From an uncultured Clostridia bacterium (GTDB lineage Bacteria; Bacillota; Clostridia; Oscillospirales; Acutalibacteraceae), in the NCBI GenBank assembly GCA_946406145.1, contig CAMJJL010000005.1, forward strand, positions 1 to 61,038: a stretch of 61,038 bases of DNA. Reading direction: 5' to 3'. The translations under genes and the position numbers were made by a program. This document shows, one piece after another, positions 51,584-59,712 of this stretch; positions within the stretch are counted from its first letter, which is position 1; the number at the start of each line of letters is the position of its first letter. The notes under the pieces are model-generated. The model made no database searches. It was not told the DNA's origin and saw nothing but the letters and a program-made list of their open reading frames with translations.

Positions 51584-51623
51584 AGTGGTTAGGGGTTAGT
51601 GGTTAGTGATCAGTGGTTGAGTG
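51582..51623 (+). repeat. TYAGTGR heptanucleotide array, second copy
   Basis: TTAGTGG, TTAGGGG, TTAGTGG, TTAGTGA, TCAGTGG, TTGAGTG: same unit and register as 46261-46309, again directly after a terminator. Confidence 0.7.
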
Positions 51624-51798
51624 TAAAAGTAAACAGGGGGTATTACTTGCATTTACTTTTACAATTAAAGTAAAGCGATACGCCCCCAGAGTCCCGTTTA
51701 TGGACATATCTTTCTGTTATCATGAGATTACGGGGAGAAATCTCCGACCCGAACAGTCGCAGGATCCGCTGTTCGGGGGCAATTCCCGTGACAGGATG
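51622..51798 (+). promoter_or_regulatory. Folded non-coding region before maf
   Basis: TGTAAAAGTAAA (51622-51633) pairs with TTTACTTTTACA (51652-51663), but TTTACTTT (51652-51659) also pairs with AAAGTAAA (51667-51674), so the two hairpins exclude each other. Further on, CCCGAACAG/CTGTTCGGG forms a 9-bp hairpin at about 51752-51778. It is flanked by ACGGG (51730) and CCCGT (51785), which can close a three-way junction with GGAG/CTCC. No reading frame or known riboswitch motif is seen. Confidence 0.4.
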
Positions 51799-51989
51799 TG
51801 AAAGGTATGTTGAATTTTTGTATTTTTGTGTTTATTTTTTCCGCAGTTTGTGCTATTATTAAAAGGATGGTACAAAAACAGGAGTTTTTTACCGTGTATA
51901 AACGCATCAAACGCAGATAACGCCGCTGTTCCTTGCGTGATCCCGTGATCGGGGGGAGCAGGCGCTGTCCGCGATCATTGAGGAGAACT

Positions 51990-52559
51990 ATGAGCAGGAT
52001 TATTTTAGCGTCACAATCGCCGCGCCGTCAGGAGCTGATCGGCTGCATCCTCTCGGATTTTGAGGTCATCGTGTCCGAGGCGGAGGAGACCCTCCCCGAT
52101 GGGATCGCGCCCGTGGATGTGCCCGGGTATCTGGCAGGCGTTAAGGCACAGGCTGTCGCGGCAGAGCATCCCGATGACATCGTGATCGGCGCCGATACGG
52201 TGGTGATCCTCGACGATCAGGTGCTCGGCAAGCCCAAGGATGCGGACGACGCTTTTCGTATGCTGCGATCACTGTCCGGCAAGGCGCATACCGTGATCAC
52301 CGGCTGCGCGATCATACAAGACGGAAGGATGACGACCTTCGCCGACCATACGCGCGTGGAGTTTTATCCTCTCAGCGATCGGGAGATTTTGGACTATATC
52401 GCCACAGGCGAGCCTTTTGACAAGGCAGGCGCTTACGGAATCCAAGGGCGCGGATGCGTCCTCGTCAAGCGTATCGAGGGCGATTTCTTCAATGTTATGG
52501 GGCTTCCCGTCGCTCGACTCAAGCGCGAGATGGAACGCGTGGGAGCGCTGCCGCAGTAG
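51990..52559 (+). CDS. maf: Maf-like nucleotide pyrophosphatase
   Basis: A 189-residue Maf/YhdE protein, a pyrophosphatase for dTTP/UTP and modified nucleotides. Motifs: LASQSPRRQELI (SxxR loop), VIGADTVVILDDQVLGKP, and the C-terminal EPFDKAGAYGIQGRG. The YhdE-type pattern favours dTTP/UTP. The start ATG 51990 follows GAGGAG; the longer frame to 51933 lacks a ribosome site. The lipid kinase gene begins 17 bases after its stop. Confidence 0.92.
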   Translation: MSRIILASQSPRRQELIGCILSDFEVIVSEAEETLPDGIAPVDVPGYLAGVKAQAVAAEHPDDIVIGADTVVILDDQVLGKPKDADDAFRMLRSLSGKAHTVITGCAIIQDGRMTTFADHTRVEFYPLSDREILDYIATGEPFDKAGAYGIQGRGCVLVKRIEGDFFNVMGLPVARLKREMERVGALPQ

Positions 52560-52576
52560 ACACAGGGAGATACGAT

Positions 52577-53482
52577 ATGACACATCTGTTCATCCTCAAC
52601 GAGTATGCCGGTATCCTTGACGCTACGCCGGATATCAGGGCGCAGATCGAAGCCTTGCATCTGCCGAACGCGGTGATCGAATATACGCAGAAGAAGGGTG
52701 ACGCGGAATGGATCGCGCGCCGCTATGCCGAACAAGGCGAAGAGCTGCGTGTATACGCCTGCGGCGGCGACGGTACGGCGAACGAAGCGCTTCACGGACT
52801 GCTTGGCTGTGAGAACGCCGCGCTCGGCGTGATCCCGATCGGCACCGGCAACGACTATGTGCGTTCCCTGCCGGGGGACAGCAAGGATTATCGGAACATC
52901 GACAGGATGGTGCGCGGTACGACAAAGCGCGTCGATCTGCTCAAATGCAATGACAGGTATGCGCTCAATGTGGTCTCTGTCGGCTATGACTGCGAGGTCG
53001 CCGACCGTGCGCAGAAGAATAAGCGCCTGCCGATGATGTCGGCGACGCTGGCGTATCGCCTTGCCATCGTGCAATGTCTGTTGACAAAAAGGAAACATAC
53101 CTTCACACCCTATGCCGACGGCAGGAGGATCCCTCTTGCCAAGGGGTTTAAGAGCCAAATGCTCGCCGTAGCCGCCAAGGGAAAGTATTACGGCGGCGGT
53201 ATCAAGGCGACTCCGTACGCAGAGCTTGACGACGGTCTGATCGACTTTATGGCGATCCCGACCGTACCGATCAGCTATTTTGCGTGGATGTTCGGCGCGT
53301 TCACCCGAGGGGAGCACATCGATCATCCCAAGGGCAAGACCTTCATTCAGCATCAAAAATGCAAGACCTTAAGGATCGATCATCACGGTCAGATCAAGGT
53401 CGGTATCGACGGCGAGATGTTTGTGATGACGGATCCCACGATCACGGTGATCCCGAACGCGGTCGATATGATTATTCCTTGA
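52577..53482 (+). CDS. Diacylglycerol/lipid kinase family protein
   Basis: A 301-residue lipid kinase of the DagK/YegS type. The nucleotide motif ACGGDGTANEALHGLL lies near residue 60 and GVIPIGTGNDYVRS near 85. The first part (residues 1-130) is the kinase lobe and the rest the beta-rich lobe. In Firmicutes such enzymes recycle diacylglycerol from lipoteichoic acid synthesis. It lies 17 bases after maf and is probably in the same transcript. Confidence 0.88.
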   Translation: MTHLFILNEYAGILDATPDIRAQIEALHLPNAVIEYTQKKGDAEWIARRYAEQGEELRVYACGGDGTANEALHGLLGCENAALGVIPIGTGNDYVRSLPGDSKDYRNIDRMVRGTTKRVDLLKCNDRYALNVVSVGYDCEVADRAQKNKRLPMMSATLAYRLAIVQCLLTKRKHTFTPYADGRRIPLAKGFKSQMLAVAAKGKYYGGGIKATPYAELDDGLIDFMAIPTVPISYFAWMFGAFTRGEHIDHPKGKTFIQHQKCKTLRIDHHGQIKVGIDGEMFVMTDPTITVIPNAVDMIIP

Positions 53483-53483
53483 T

Positions 53484-53530
53484 CGTCATTGCGAGGCGGC
53501 GATGGCATCGCCGCGGCAATCTCAATTGCT
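53484..53530. repeat. GTCATTGCGAGG-family repeat after the lipid kinase gene
   Basis: GTCATTGCGAGGCGGCGATG followed by GCATCGCCGCGGCAATCTCA, with a GGCGATG/CATCGCC palindrome in the middle. Confidence 0.75.
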
Positions 53531-53558
53531 TGTATTTGGTTGAAGAATAAGATAAAAT
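53530..53558 (+). promoter_or_regulatory. Promoter of the SGNH hydrolase gene
   Basis: TTGTAT (53530-53535), 17-base spacer, TAAAAT (53553-53558). Confidence 0.6.
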
Positions 53559-53610
53559 GATCTGCAGTCACCCTGATTGTCTCTGTGCAGATCAAAAACA
53601 GGATTCAGAT

Positions 53611-54828
53611 ATGAGAAAGAAAAACTACAAGAGGATCGGACTTGTCGTCCTGATCGTCGCGCTGATCACAATGGTGATCGTCGGTACATCGGCTGTCACC
53701 GCGATCGCAAAGCATACGGCTGTCAGGTCGGTTCACGCAAACGCATCCTCCTCCAACGAAAAAGTGAATAGCCTGCTGAATTCCTATATGTATAACGCGA
53801 CGCACAACCGTTCAAAATGGTTGTATGACCTGATGAATCTTTCGGGTCTGACGCGACTGGATAACAGCAGCGACGGCAAGGAGATCTTCCGTAAAGCGCA
53901 AGAGCTCGGTGTGATCGGCGCCTATACCGAGGACGACATCTATCAGCCGCTCAACCGTCTGTTTATTGCGCAGACGACGGTCAAGGCGCTGGGCTACCCC
54001 GAGCGCACGGTCGGTCTGTTATCAGATGTGACCCTTGATCAACAGAGCGTGATGGGTACGATGGCGTATTACGGCTACTTTGTGCCCGACGAAAAAGACA
54101 GGGTATATCCCGACGCGGCGATCTCCGCAAAGGAGTATGAAGCGCTGACGACGGAGCTGAGCCGCTATCGGGCACTCAAGGGGAAGCGGATCCTCTCGTT
54201 TGGTGACAGCATCATGCACGGCAGCGGCAACCATGACGACGGTATCGCCAATCTGATTGCCGTCAAATACGGCATGACGGCGGTGGATTATTCGGTGCCC
54301 GGCGCGTCGTTTGCCGATCGAGGCGAGCGCAGCCGTATCTGCAATCAGATGCGTGTAGCGAACATCGCGAATGAAAAGGCGGATCTCATCCTGCTCAACG
54401 GCGGAACCAATGATATGGGACGTACGCCCCTCGGAGAGATCGGTTCGGGCTTTGATATGACGTACGCCTTGGAGACCGATTTTTCGGGCGGTATGCAAAA
54501 GGCGCTGTGGATGCTCGACACCTTTTGGAAGGGGACCCCGATCGTCTATGTCCGCGTCCATAATATGAAGCTGGTTGAGGATGTGTTCGAGCGCCAGTAC
54601 GGCGACAGAGCCCTCAGCATTTCCGATAAATGGGGCATTGATTCGGTCGATCTGTACAACGGCACGACGATGAATACCGAGATCCCCTCGATCTGTGACC
54701 GCTATACCTTTGTGGATGAGCGGTACGGTAACGCCCATGACTCCATCCATCCCAACGCGCTCGGATACGCCAAGTTCTATCTGCCGCTCATTTCTCAGGC
54801 GGTGACAGATCAGCTCAGTGAGGTGTAA
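53611..54828 (+). CDS. Membrane-anchored SGNH/GDSL hydrolase
   Basis: A 405-residue protein with an N-terminal anchor (residues 8-32) and an extracellular region. Residues ~40-175 contain S-layer-homology-like helices (VIGAYTEDDIYQPLNRL and VYPDAAISAKEYEALTTEL). The SGNH esterase domain follows: LSFGDSIMHGSG with the nucleophile Ser, the Gly motif, LLNGGTNDMG with Asn, and HDSIHPNALG with the Asp/His pair. A cell-surface carbohydrate or lipid esterase is likely. The glycosyltransferase gene begins three bases after its stop. Confidence 0.83.
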   Translation: MRKKNYKRIGLVVLIVALITMVIVGTSAVTAIAKHTAVRSVHANASSSNEKVNSLLNSYMYNATHNRSKWLYDLMNLSGLTRLDNSSDGKEIFRKAQELGVIGAYTEDDIYQPLNRLFIAQTTVKALGYPERTVGLLSDVTLDQQSVMGTMAYYGYFVPDEKDRVYPDAAISAKEYEALTTELSRYRALKGKRILSFGDSIMHGSGNHDDGIANLIAVKYGMTAVDYSVPGASFADRGERSRICNQMRVANIANEKADLILLNGGTNDMGRTPLGEIGSGFDMTYALETDFSGGMQKALWMLDTFWKGTPIVYVRVHNMKLVEDVFERQYGDRALSISDKWGIDSVDLYNGTTMNTEIPSICDRYTFVDERYGNAHDSIHPNALGYAKFYLPLISQAVTDQLSEV

Positions 54829-54831
54829 GCT

Positions 54832-55776
54832 ATGACAAAATTATATATCGCGGTTCCCTGCTATAATGAGGAAGAGGTGCTGCCCGACAGCGCCGAAAAG
54901 CTCCGCGTCAAACTGAATCGGATGATGGATGACGGACTGATCAGCTCCGACAGCCGTATTGTGTTCATCGATGACGGCAGCCGTGACAAGACATGGCAGC
55001 TGATCACCGAGCTTCACAGCAGCGACAGCATTTTCAGCGGTATCAAGCTCAGCCGCAACCGCGGCCACCAGAACGCCTTGATGTGCGGCTTGATGACCCT
55101 GAAGGATGAGGCTGACGCGGTGATCTCCATCGACGCCGATCTGCAGGACGACATCGAGGTCTTTGACGAGATGGTCGAAAAATACCGGCAGGGCTGTGAC
55201 GTGGTCTACGGCGTACGCTCAAAGCGCGAGACCGATACCTTCTTCAAGCGGTTCACCGCCGAGGGCTATTATAAGGTGCTCGACAAGATGGGCGCCAAGG
55301 TCATTTTCAACCACGCTGATTTTCGCCTGATGAGCGCGCGTGCGCTCACGGCGTTTGCCGAGTTCAAGGAGACAAATCTGTTCCTGCGCGGCATGGTGCC
55401 GATGGTGGGCTACAAGAGCGATATCGTGACCTATGAGAGATCAGAGCGTCTCGCCGGCGAGAGCAAATATCCGCTCAAAAAGATGCTGGCGCTCGCGTGG
55501 GAGGGCATCACCTCGCTGTCCACCAAGCCGATCAAGCTGATCACCCGACTGGGGCTGATCATCTTTTTGATCAGTATCGTGATGCTGATCTACACGCTGA
55601 TCCGCTTCTTCATGGGCGCGACCGAGACCGGCTGGGCGTCGTTGGCGGTGTCGATCTGGGCGATCGGCGGACTGCAGATGATGGCGATCGGTATCATCGG
55701 CGAGTATATCGGCAAGATCTATCTGGAGACAAAGCGCCGTCCGCGCTATATCGTCGAAGAGTATCTGCACGATTGA
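54832..55776 (+). CDS. Family 2 glycosyltransferase, GtrB/DPM1-like
   Basis: A 314-residue glycosyltransferase with a cytoplasmic GT2 domain (AVPCYNEEEVLPDSAEKL, IDADLQDDIEV for the metal/nucleotide site, LSRNRGHQNALMCGL) and two C-terminal membrane helices (about 230-255 and 265-290). This is the layout of polyprenyl-phosphate sugar transferases (GtrB, Dpm1, ArnC). It likely makes an undecaprenyl-phosphate hexose for surface glycan decoration. Coupling with the SGNH esterase suggests the two tailor the same polymer; that is inference. Confidence 0.9.
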   Translation: MTKLYIAVPCYNEEEVLPDSAEKLRVKLNRMMDDGLISSDSRIVFIDDGSRDKTWQLITELHSSDSIFSGIKLSRNRGHQNALMCGLMTLKDEADAVISIDADLQDDIEVFDEMVEKYRQGCDVVYGVRSKRETDTFFKRFTAEGYYKVLDKMGAKVIFNHADFRLMSARALTAFAEFKETNLFLRGMVPMVGYKSDIVTYERSERLAGESKYPLKKMLALAWEGITSLSTKPIKLITRLGLIIFLISIVMLIYTLIRFFMGATETGWASLAVSIWAIGGLQMMAIGIIGEYIGKIYLETKRRPRYIVEEYLHD

Positions 55777-55791
55777 GTGATAGGATAACAA

Positions 55792-55824
55792 AAAAGCTGA
55801 CCTTTTCGGGTCAGCTTTTCTTTC
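55792..55824. terminator. Bidirectional terminator
   Basis: AAAAGCTGACC (55792-55802) / GGTCAGCTTTT (55809-55819), T-rich on both strands, between convergent genes. Confidence 0.88.
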
Positions 55825-55842
55825 TGTGTATCGTTATTCCGA

Positions 55843-57207
55843 TCAGCCTAATACATCTACCATCTTAGCGTCGTATCTTTGCAGGATGGTCGCGTCGAGG
55901 ATATTCACCTCTCCGTCATCGTTCACATCCGCGTACAGGAGCTGCTCGGGCGTCAGGTTCTTGATATTGACAAGATATCGCTGTGTCGTGGTCACGTCGA
56001 GAATGGTGACTTTATCGTCCATATCGACGTCGCCGACTGCCTTGAGCGGATGGTTTTCCGTATCCGTGATCTTGAACGGCTTGGTGACCTCGCCGTCATC
56101 GAATTTCAATGTGATCTTGTGCAGTCCGACCGGCAGCTTGACCAGCTCGGATTTGCCGACCTGCAGCAGACCCTCGTGCAGTACCATATTGCTCTCGAGA
56201 ATGGAACCGAGATACGTATCGCCCTCATAGACATACGCGATGATCGACTCGGAGTTGGTCTGGAGCTTGAGGCCCGCTTCAGCGCTCTTGTCCCATTTGA
56301 TGACCGGAGTGTCGATGACGATCTCTTTTTGCTCGGGGGTGACATACCGATCGTAATCGGCATACGCCATGATCCGGTTGGCGTTGAGTGTATACGGCTT
56401 GCCGCGGTAGCTCTCCTCAACGTCGAGGTCGATCTGCTGGGTGATGACCTTACCGCCTGAGTTGCCGTTGGTATAGGTCAGTACACAGGTTTCGGGATCA
56501 TAATCGATCACGATGGCGACATGGGAGAAGTAAGCGCCGGTTCCGTGCCAGCCGAAAAAGAGCAGACCGCCGGGCTTGTAGGGCATATCAAAGGGGCTGA
56601 CGTCGACATTGTAGTAGGTGTTCCACGGCATCGCGTCGAGCTTGTGATGGGTATTGGGCGCGTAGTAGACCTTCTTCTGGTCAAGGTTGAAGGACTCGAT
56701 CCACTGGTCGGCGCTCCAGAAGATTCTCGGGTCGACGACATAGCAGTAGAAATAGCGCTTGAGGGTCTCTTCATCATAGTAGCCTGCCTGATACAGACAC
56801 CAGCTTGTGAAGATCGTGCACCAGTCATAGTCGGCGTACTGTTCACTTTCATCTCTGTCCATGACATAGCGTTGCGCCCAGCGTGTGTACTCGGTGTTGC
56901 CGGTGAGGTTGTCGTTCATGCGCAGCTCCTTGCCGGTCCAGAGCTTGCCCTCCTGACGCGCCTGATCGAGGTCGTAGCCCTCGGTGGCAAAGTTCGCGTA
57001 GCCCTCCTGTGACTGCGCGACGGCAAGCACCTTTTCCATGGTGGTGCCGTCCTTGTGCTCCTCCAGCGCCTGCATGAGCTTGGTGTAATAGGGAGAGGAT
57101 TTGTATTCGTCCGAAAATCTCAGCTCCTCAGCGCTCGCGGCGGAAGCAGAAAGCACGGATGAAAGCATTACGGCGAGTACGATGGCTAAACTAACAATTC
57201 TTTTCAT
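55843..57207 (-). CDS. Secreted CHAP-domain amidase/endopeptidase with dockerin
   Basis: A 454-residue exported protein with signal peptide (1-24). The CHAP-type cysteine peptidase/amidase domain has Cys130 (DWCTIFTSWC), His229 (FSHVAIVIDYD) and a following acidic residue. A beta-rich domain (about 290-385) comes next. A type I dockerin (about 385-450) has calcium loops DVDMDDKVTILD and DVNDDGEVNILD. CHAP domains cleave peptidoglycan, which makes it unusual among dockerin proteins, most of which act on polysaccharides. It could remodel the cell's own wall or attack other bacteria. The ribosome site is AAAGGAT. Confidence 0.85.
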   Translation of the reverse strand: MKRIVSLAIVLAVMLSSVLSASAASAEELRFSDEYKSSPYYTKLMQALEEHKDGTTMEKVLAVAQSQEGYANFATEGYDLDQARQEGKLWTGKELRMNDNLTGNTEYTRWAQRYVMDRDESEQYADYDWCTIFTSWCLYQAGYYDEETLKRYFYCYVVDPRIFWSADQWIESFNLDQKKVYYAPNTHHKLDAMPWNTYYNVDVSPFDMPYKPGGLLFFGWHGTGAYFSHVAIVIDYDPETCVLTYTNGNSGGKVITQQIDLDVEESYRGKPYTLNANRIMAYADYDRYVTPEQKEIVIDTPVIKWDKSAEAGLKLQTNSESIIAYVYEGDTYLGSILESNMVLHEGLLQVGKSELVKLPVGLHKITLKFDDGEVTKPFKITDTENHPLKAVGDVDMDDKVTILDVTTTQRYLVNIKNLTPEQLLYADVNDDGEVNILDATILQRYDAKMVDVLG

Positions 57208-57271
57208 ACAGCTTTATCCTTTCTTTGACAGGAGAGGGGTAATGCTTCTCCCGAGAATATCCTATGCTTGT

Positions 57272-57748
57272 TTATAAATGAAACGCGCGCTTCAAAAACA
57301 GCTTGCCCGTGTTGGTCAGGAAGAGATCCTCCGCCTTGCGGATGATCTCCTTCTCGGGGGTGTTCTGCTCCTTGAAGTCGACGATCAGCTTTGCTTCGAT
57401 CAATATCTGGTGGTCGAGCGTGCCGATGTGCTCGTAGTTCTCGGTGTTCTCCACCATGTGGCATACCTTCATCGCCGCGGCCTCCGTTACGCCGCATTCG
57501 CGCAGGATGTCGCGCACCACGGGGACGCGGTCGCCCTCTACGTTGTGTACCACTGCCGCAAGCTCTAAGTCAAACTGCTCTTCGTCACTCAGATGCTCTA
57601 ATTCACCGATGCTCTTCGCCAGCGTATAGACGCGGACAAAATGCTGTACCTTATCCATATCGCCACGGTAATACTGCTTCATTCTCAGCGCGACGCGGTT
57701 GACGTCCTGTGTGCGCTGCTTTGCCGCCGCGTCAATTTCCTTGGGCAT
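57272..57748 (-). CDS. HD-domain-like protein with degenerate metal site
   Basis: A 158-residue protein with the helical HD fold. Where active relatives have H...HD...D, it reads VQHFVRVYTLAK (first His kept) but AAVVHNVEGD (HN instead of HD) and LIEAKLIVDF instead of EADxLV. Metal binding and phosphohydrolase activity may be lost; it could be a sensor. Start ATG 57748 overlaps the end of the DUF5662 gene by 17 bases, so the two are translated together. Confidence 0.65.
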   Translation of the reverse strand: MPKEIDAAAKQRTQDVNRVALRMKQYYRGDMDKVQHFVRVYTLAKSIGELEHLSDEEQFDLELAAVVHNVEGDRVPVVRDILRECGVTEAAAMKVCHMVENTENYEHIGTLDHQILIEAKLIVDFKEQNTPEKEIIRKAEDLFLTNTGKLFLKRAFHL

Positions 57749-58334
57749 CTTTTTGCGCCTTCTTTCTCATTTTTCTGTCTGTTTTATCTTTTTTGATGAC
57801 CGCGCGCAGATAGGCGAAGGTCTTTTCCTCGCCGTTCTCGGCAAGGTAGGTCAGGTAGTGTTCGATCAGATCGCAGGACACGGGGTGCATCAGCTCACCG
57901 CGAAAGACGCGTCCCTTGCGGTTCTTGCCCTTAATGAAGTACTCCAGCGGACTGCGGTCGGTGTATCGATCGCCCTGATAGGTCTTGCACGCCGCCATGC
58001 GGTCGCAGAACATCTCGACCACATAGCGCACCGGCATTTCGACCGGACGTATCTTGCGGTCGACGGGGGAGTAGTCCGTCCAGTATTCCAGGTGATGACG
58101 GTTCCTGCCCTTGTGGTGCATCCATGCTTCGCTGTAGCCCTTGATCTCACGCTCGCGGTCGTTCGGACTGCGTGTACCCTGCCAGTAGCGCGCGCCTTCG
58201 CTGAACTCCGTCCACGAGTATTTGGACAGGTCGTGTTTTAACCCCTGCCACGGGATCCCCGCCTTAAAGCAGTTACGGATCACCTGGTGACGGTGGTGGG
58301 TGATGGTTTTAAAATGATTCAGCGCCTTGCTCAT
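57732..58334 (-). CDS. DUF5662 family protein
   Basis: A 200-residue protein of the DUF5662 family, function unknown. Family features: HFKTITHHRHQVIRNCFKAG, GLKHDLSKYSWTEFSEGARY and a His-rich WMHHKGRNRHHLEYW segment, which looks metal-binding. The C-terminus is very basic. Start ATG 58334 has AGAGGGA upstream; the longer frame has none. It is the first gene of a pair with the HD-like gene, behind a good promoter. Confidence 0.8.
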   Translation of the reverse strand: MSKALNHFKTITHHRHQVIRNCFKAGIPWQGLKHDLSKYSWTEFSEGARYWQGTRSPNDREREIKGYSEAWMHHKGRNRHHLEYWTDYSPVDRKIRPVEMPVRYVVEMFCDRMAACKTYQGDRYTDRSPLEYFIKGKNRKGRVFRGELMHPVSCDLIEHYLTYLAENGEEKTFAYLRAVIKKDKTDRKMRKKAQKDAQGN

Positions 58335-58358
58335 CGGATCCCTCTTTTCTGAGTATTT

Positions 58359-58387
58359 ATTATAATACAAGACATGGGATTGTGCAA
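58359..58387 (-). promoter_or_regulatory. Promoter of the DUF5662/HD-like genes
   Basis: Minus strand TTGCAC (58387-58382), 17-base spacer, TATAAT (58364-58359). Confidence 0.75.
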
Positions 58388-58443
58388 GAGGCGTTTTGGG
58401 GATCATAAATCTCTTGCGATTCGTGGTCGCAGACAACATTTTC

Positions 58444-58472
58444 TTGCAAGTTGCGGATCATTATATTATAAT
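58444..58472 (+). promoter_or_regulatory. Promoter of the cation efflux gene
   Basis: TTGCAA (58444-58449), 17-base spacer, TATAAT (58467-58472); divergent from the DUF5662 promoter. Confidence 0.75.
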
Positions 58473-58504
58473 AAGGAAAAGTCGCGATTGGGGAGGCGGT
58501 TATT

Positions 58505-59611
58505 ATCAACAGACAAAAAATCATCGTGCGTACCAGTATCATCGGAATCGTCGCCAACGTTGCTCTTGCCGCGTTCAAGGCGGCAGTCGGCTTGTTGTCG
58601 CGATCGATTTCGGTCACGCTGGACGCAGTCAACAACCTGAGCGACGCGCTGTCATCCGTCATTACGATCATCGGCGCGAAGCTCTCTGTCAAGCCTGCGG
58701 ACAAAAAGCATCCGCTGGGCTACGGACGCATCGAATATCTCAGCTCCATGATCATCGCGCTGATCATTCTCTATGCCGGTATCTCGGCAGGGATCGAGTC
58801 GATCAAGAAGATCATCACCCCTGAGACGCCCGATTACAGCGCGACCTCGCTGATCATCATCGCGGTGGCGGTCGTCGTCAAGATCGTGCTGGGCACCTAT
58901 GTGTCGCGCGTCGGAAAAAAGGTGAACTCCGATTCCCTCGCGGCGTCGGGCAAGGACGCGCTGATGGATTCCATCATCTCCGGATCGGTACTGGTGGCGG
59001 CGGTCATCTACCTGATCTGGGGCATCTCGCTGGAAGCGTATCTCGGCGTCGTGATCGCGCTGTTCATCATCAAGGCGGGCTTTGATATCCTGCGCGAGAC
59101 GATCTCACAGATCCTGGGAGAGAGGATCGATTCCGAGGTCAGCCGACAAATCAAGGCGGATCTATGCGCCTATGACGGCGTCAGCGGCGCCTATGATCTG
59201 ATCCTGCACAGCTACGGCCCCGATCAGTTGATCGGCTCCGTGCATATCGAGGTGGATCACACCTTCACGGCTCCCGAGCTGGACGCGCTGGAGCGCCGCA
59301 TGACTGCCGAGATCTATCAAAAGCACGGCGTTGCGCTGACGGGTATCTCGATCTATTCGGTCAATCTGAGCGATCCAGAGACCGACACCCTGTTCCATCA
59401 GGTACATGACGAGGTCATGGCGGACGAGAACATTTTGCAGATCCACGGCTTCTTCCTCGATAAGAAAACCTCGACCGCGGTGTTTGATCTGGTCGTCAGC
59501 TTTGACGTGGATGACCGACAGGCGCTGATCGATCAGATCGTCGAGAAGCTGAGCAAGCAGCACCCCAACTATCATTTTATCGTCAATCCGGACAACGATA
59601 TCTCGGATTGA
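58505..59611 (+). CDS. Cation diffusion facilitator family transporter
   Basis: A CDF protein of about 368 residues with six membrane helices in the first 210 and a cytoplasmic ferredoxin-like domain after. Metal-site motifs are LDAVNNLSDALSSV in helix 2 and SGKDALMDSIISG in helix 5, the usual D/D pairs that export Zn2+, Mn2+ or Fe2+ in exchange for protons. The C-terminal part is longer than in minimal CDFs. The start is unusual: GGGAGG (58491-58496) fits ATC 58505 or ATT 58502 (giving INRQKIIVRTSI), while GTG 58526 lies 29 bases from it and lacks a site. Confidence 0.88.
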   Translation: MNRQKIIVRTSIIGIVANVALAAFKAAVGLLSRSISVTLDAVNNLSDALSSVITIIGAKLSVKPADKKHPLGYGRIEYLSSMIIALIILYAGISAGIESIKKIITPETPDYSATSLIIIAVAVVVKIVLGTYVSRVGKKVNSDSLAASGKDALMDSIISGSVLVAAVIYLIWGISLEAYLGVVIALFIIKAGFDILRETISQILGERIDSEVSRQIKADLCAYDGVSGAYDLILHSYGPDQLIGSVHIEVDHTFTAPELDALERRMTAEIYQKHGVALTGISIYSVNLSDPETDTLFHQVHDEVMADENILQIHGFFLDKKTSTAVFDLVVSFDVDDRQALIDQIVEKLSKQHPNYHFIVNPDNDISD

Positions 59612-59647
59612 TCCGAGAACGGGGCTCTTGCATGAGTCCGACGAAAA

Positions 59648-59696
59648 AGCGCAAACCCATGCGACGGAGAAGCCTCTCTCGCGTTTGCAGGATTTT
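59648..59696 (+). other. Hairpin between the CDF and subtilisin-dockerin genes
   Basis: GCGCAAACCCATGCGACGGAG pairs in part with CTCTCTCGCGTTTGC (GCAAAC/GTTTGC outer, GCGA/TCGC inner), then AGGATTTT. It may terminate the CDF transcript. Confidence 0.4.
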
Positions 59697-59712
59697 CATG
59701 AGGTGAATGATA

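Noticed and set aside
51730..51790. Cobalamin or guanidine riboswitch before maf
   Set aside because: The stems are present but none of the conserved core sequences of these classes could be found.
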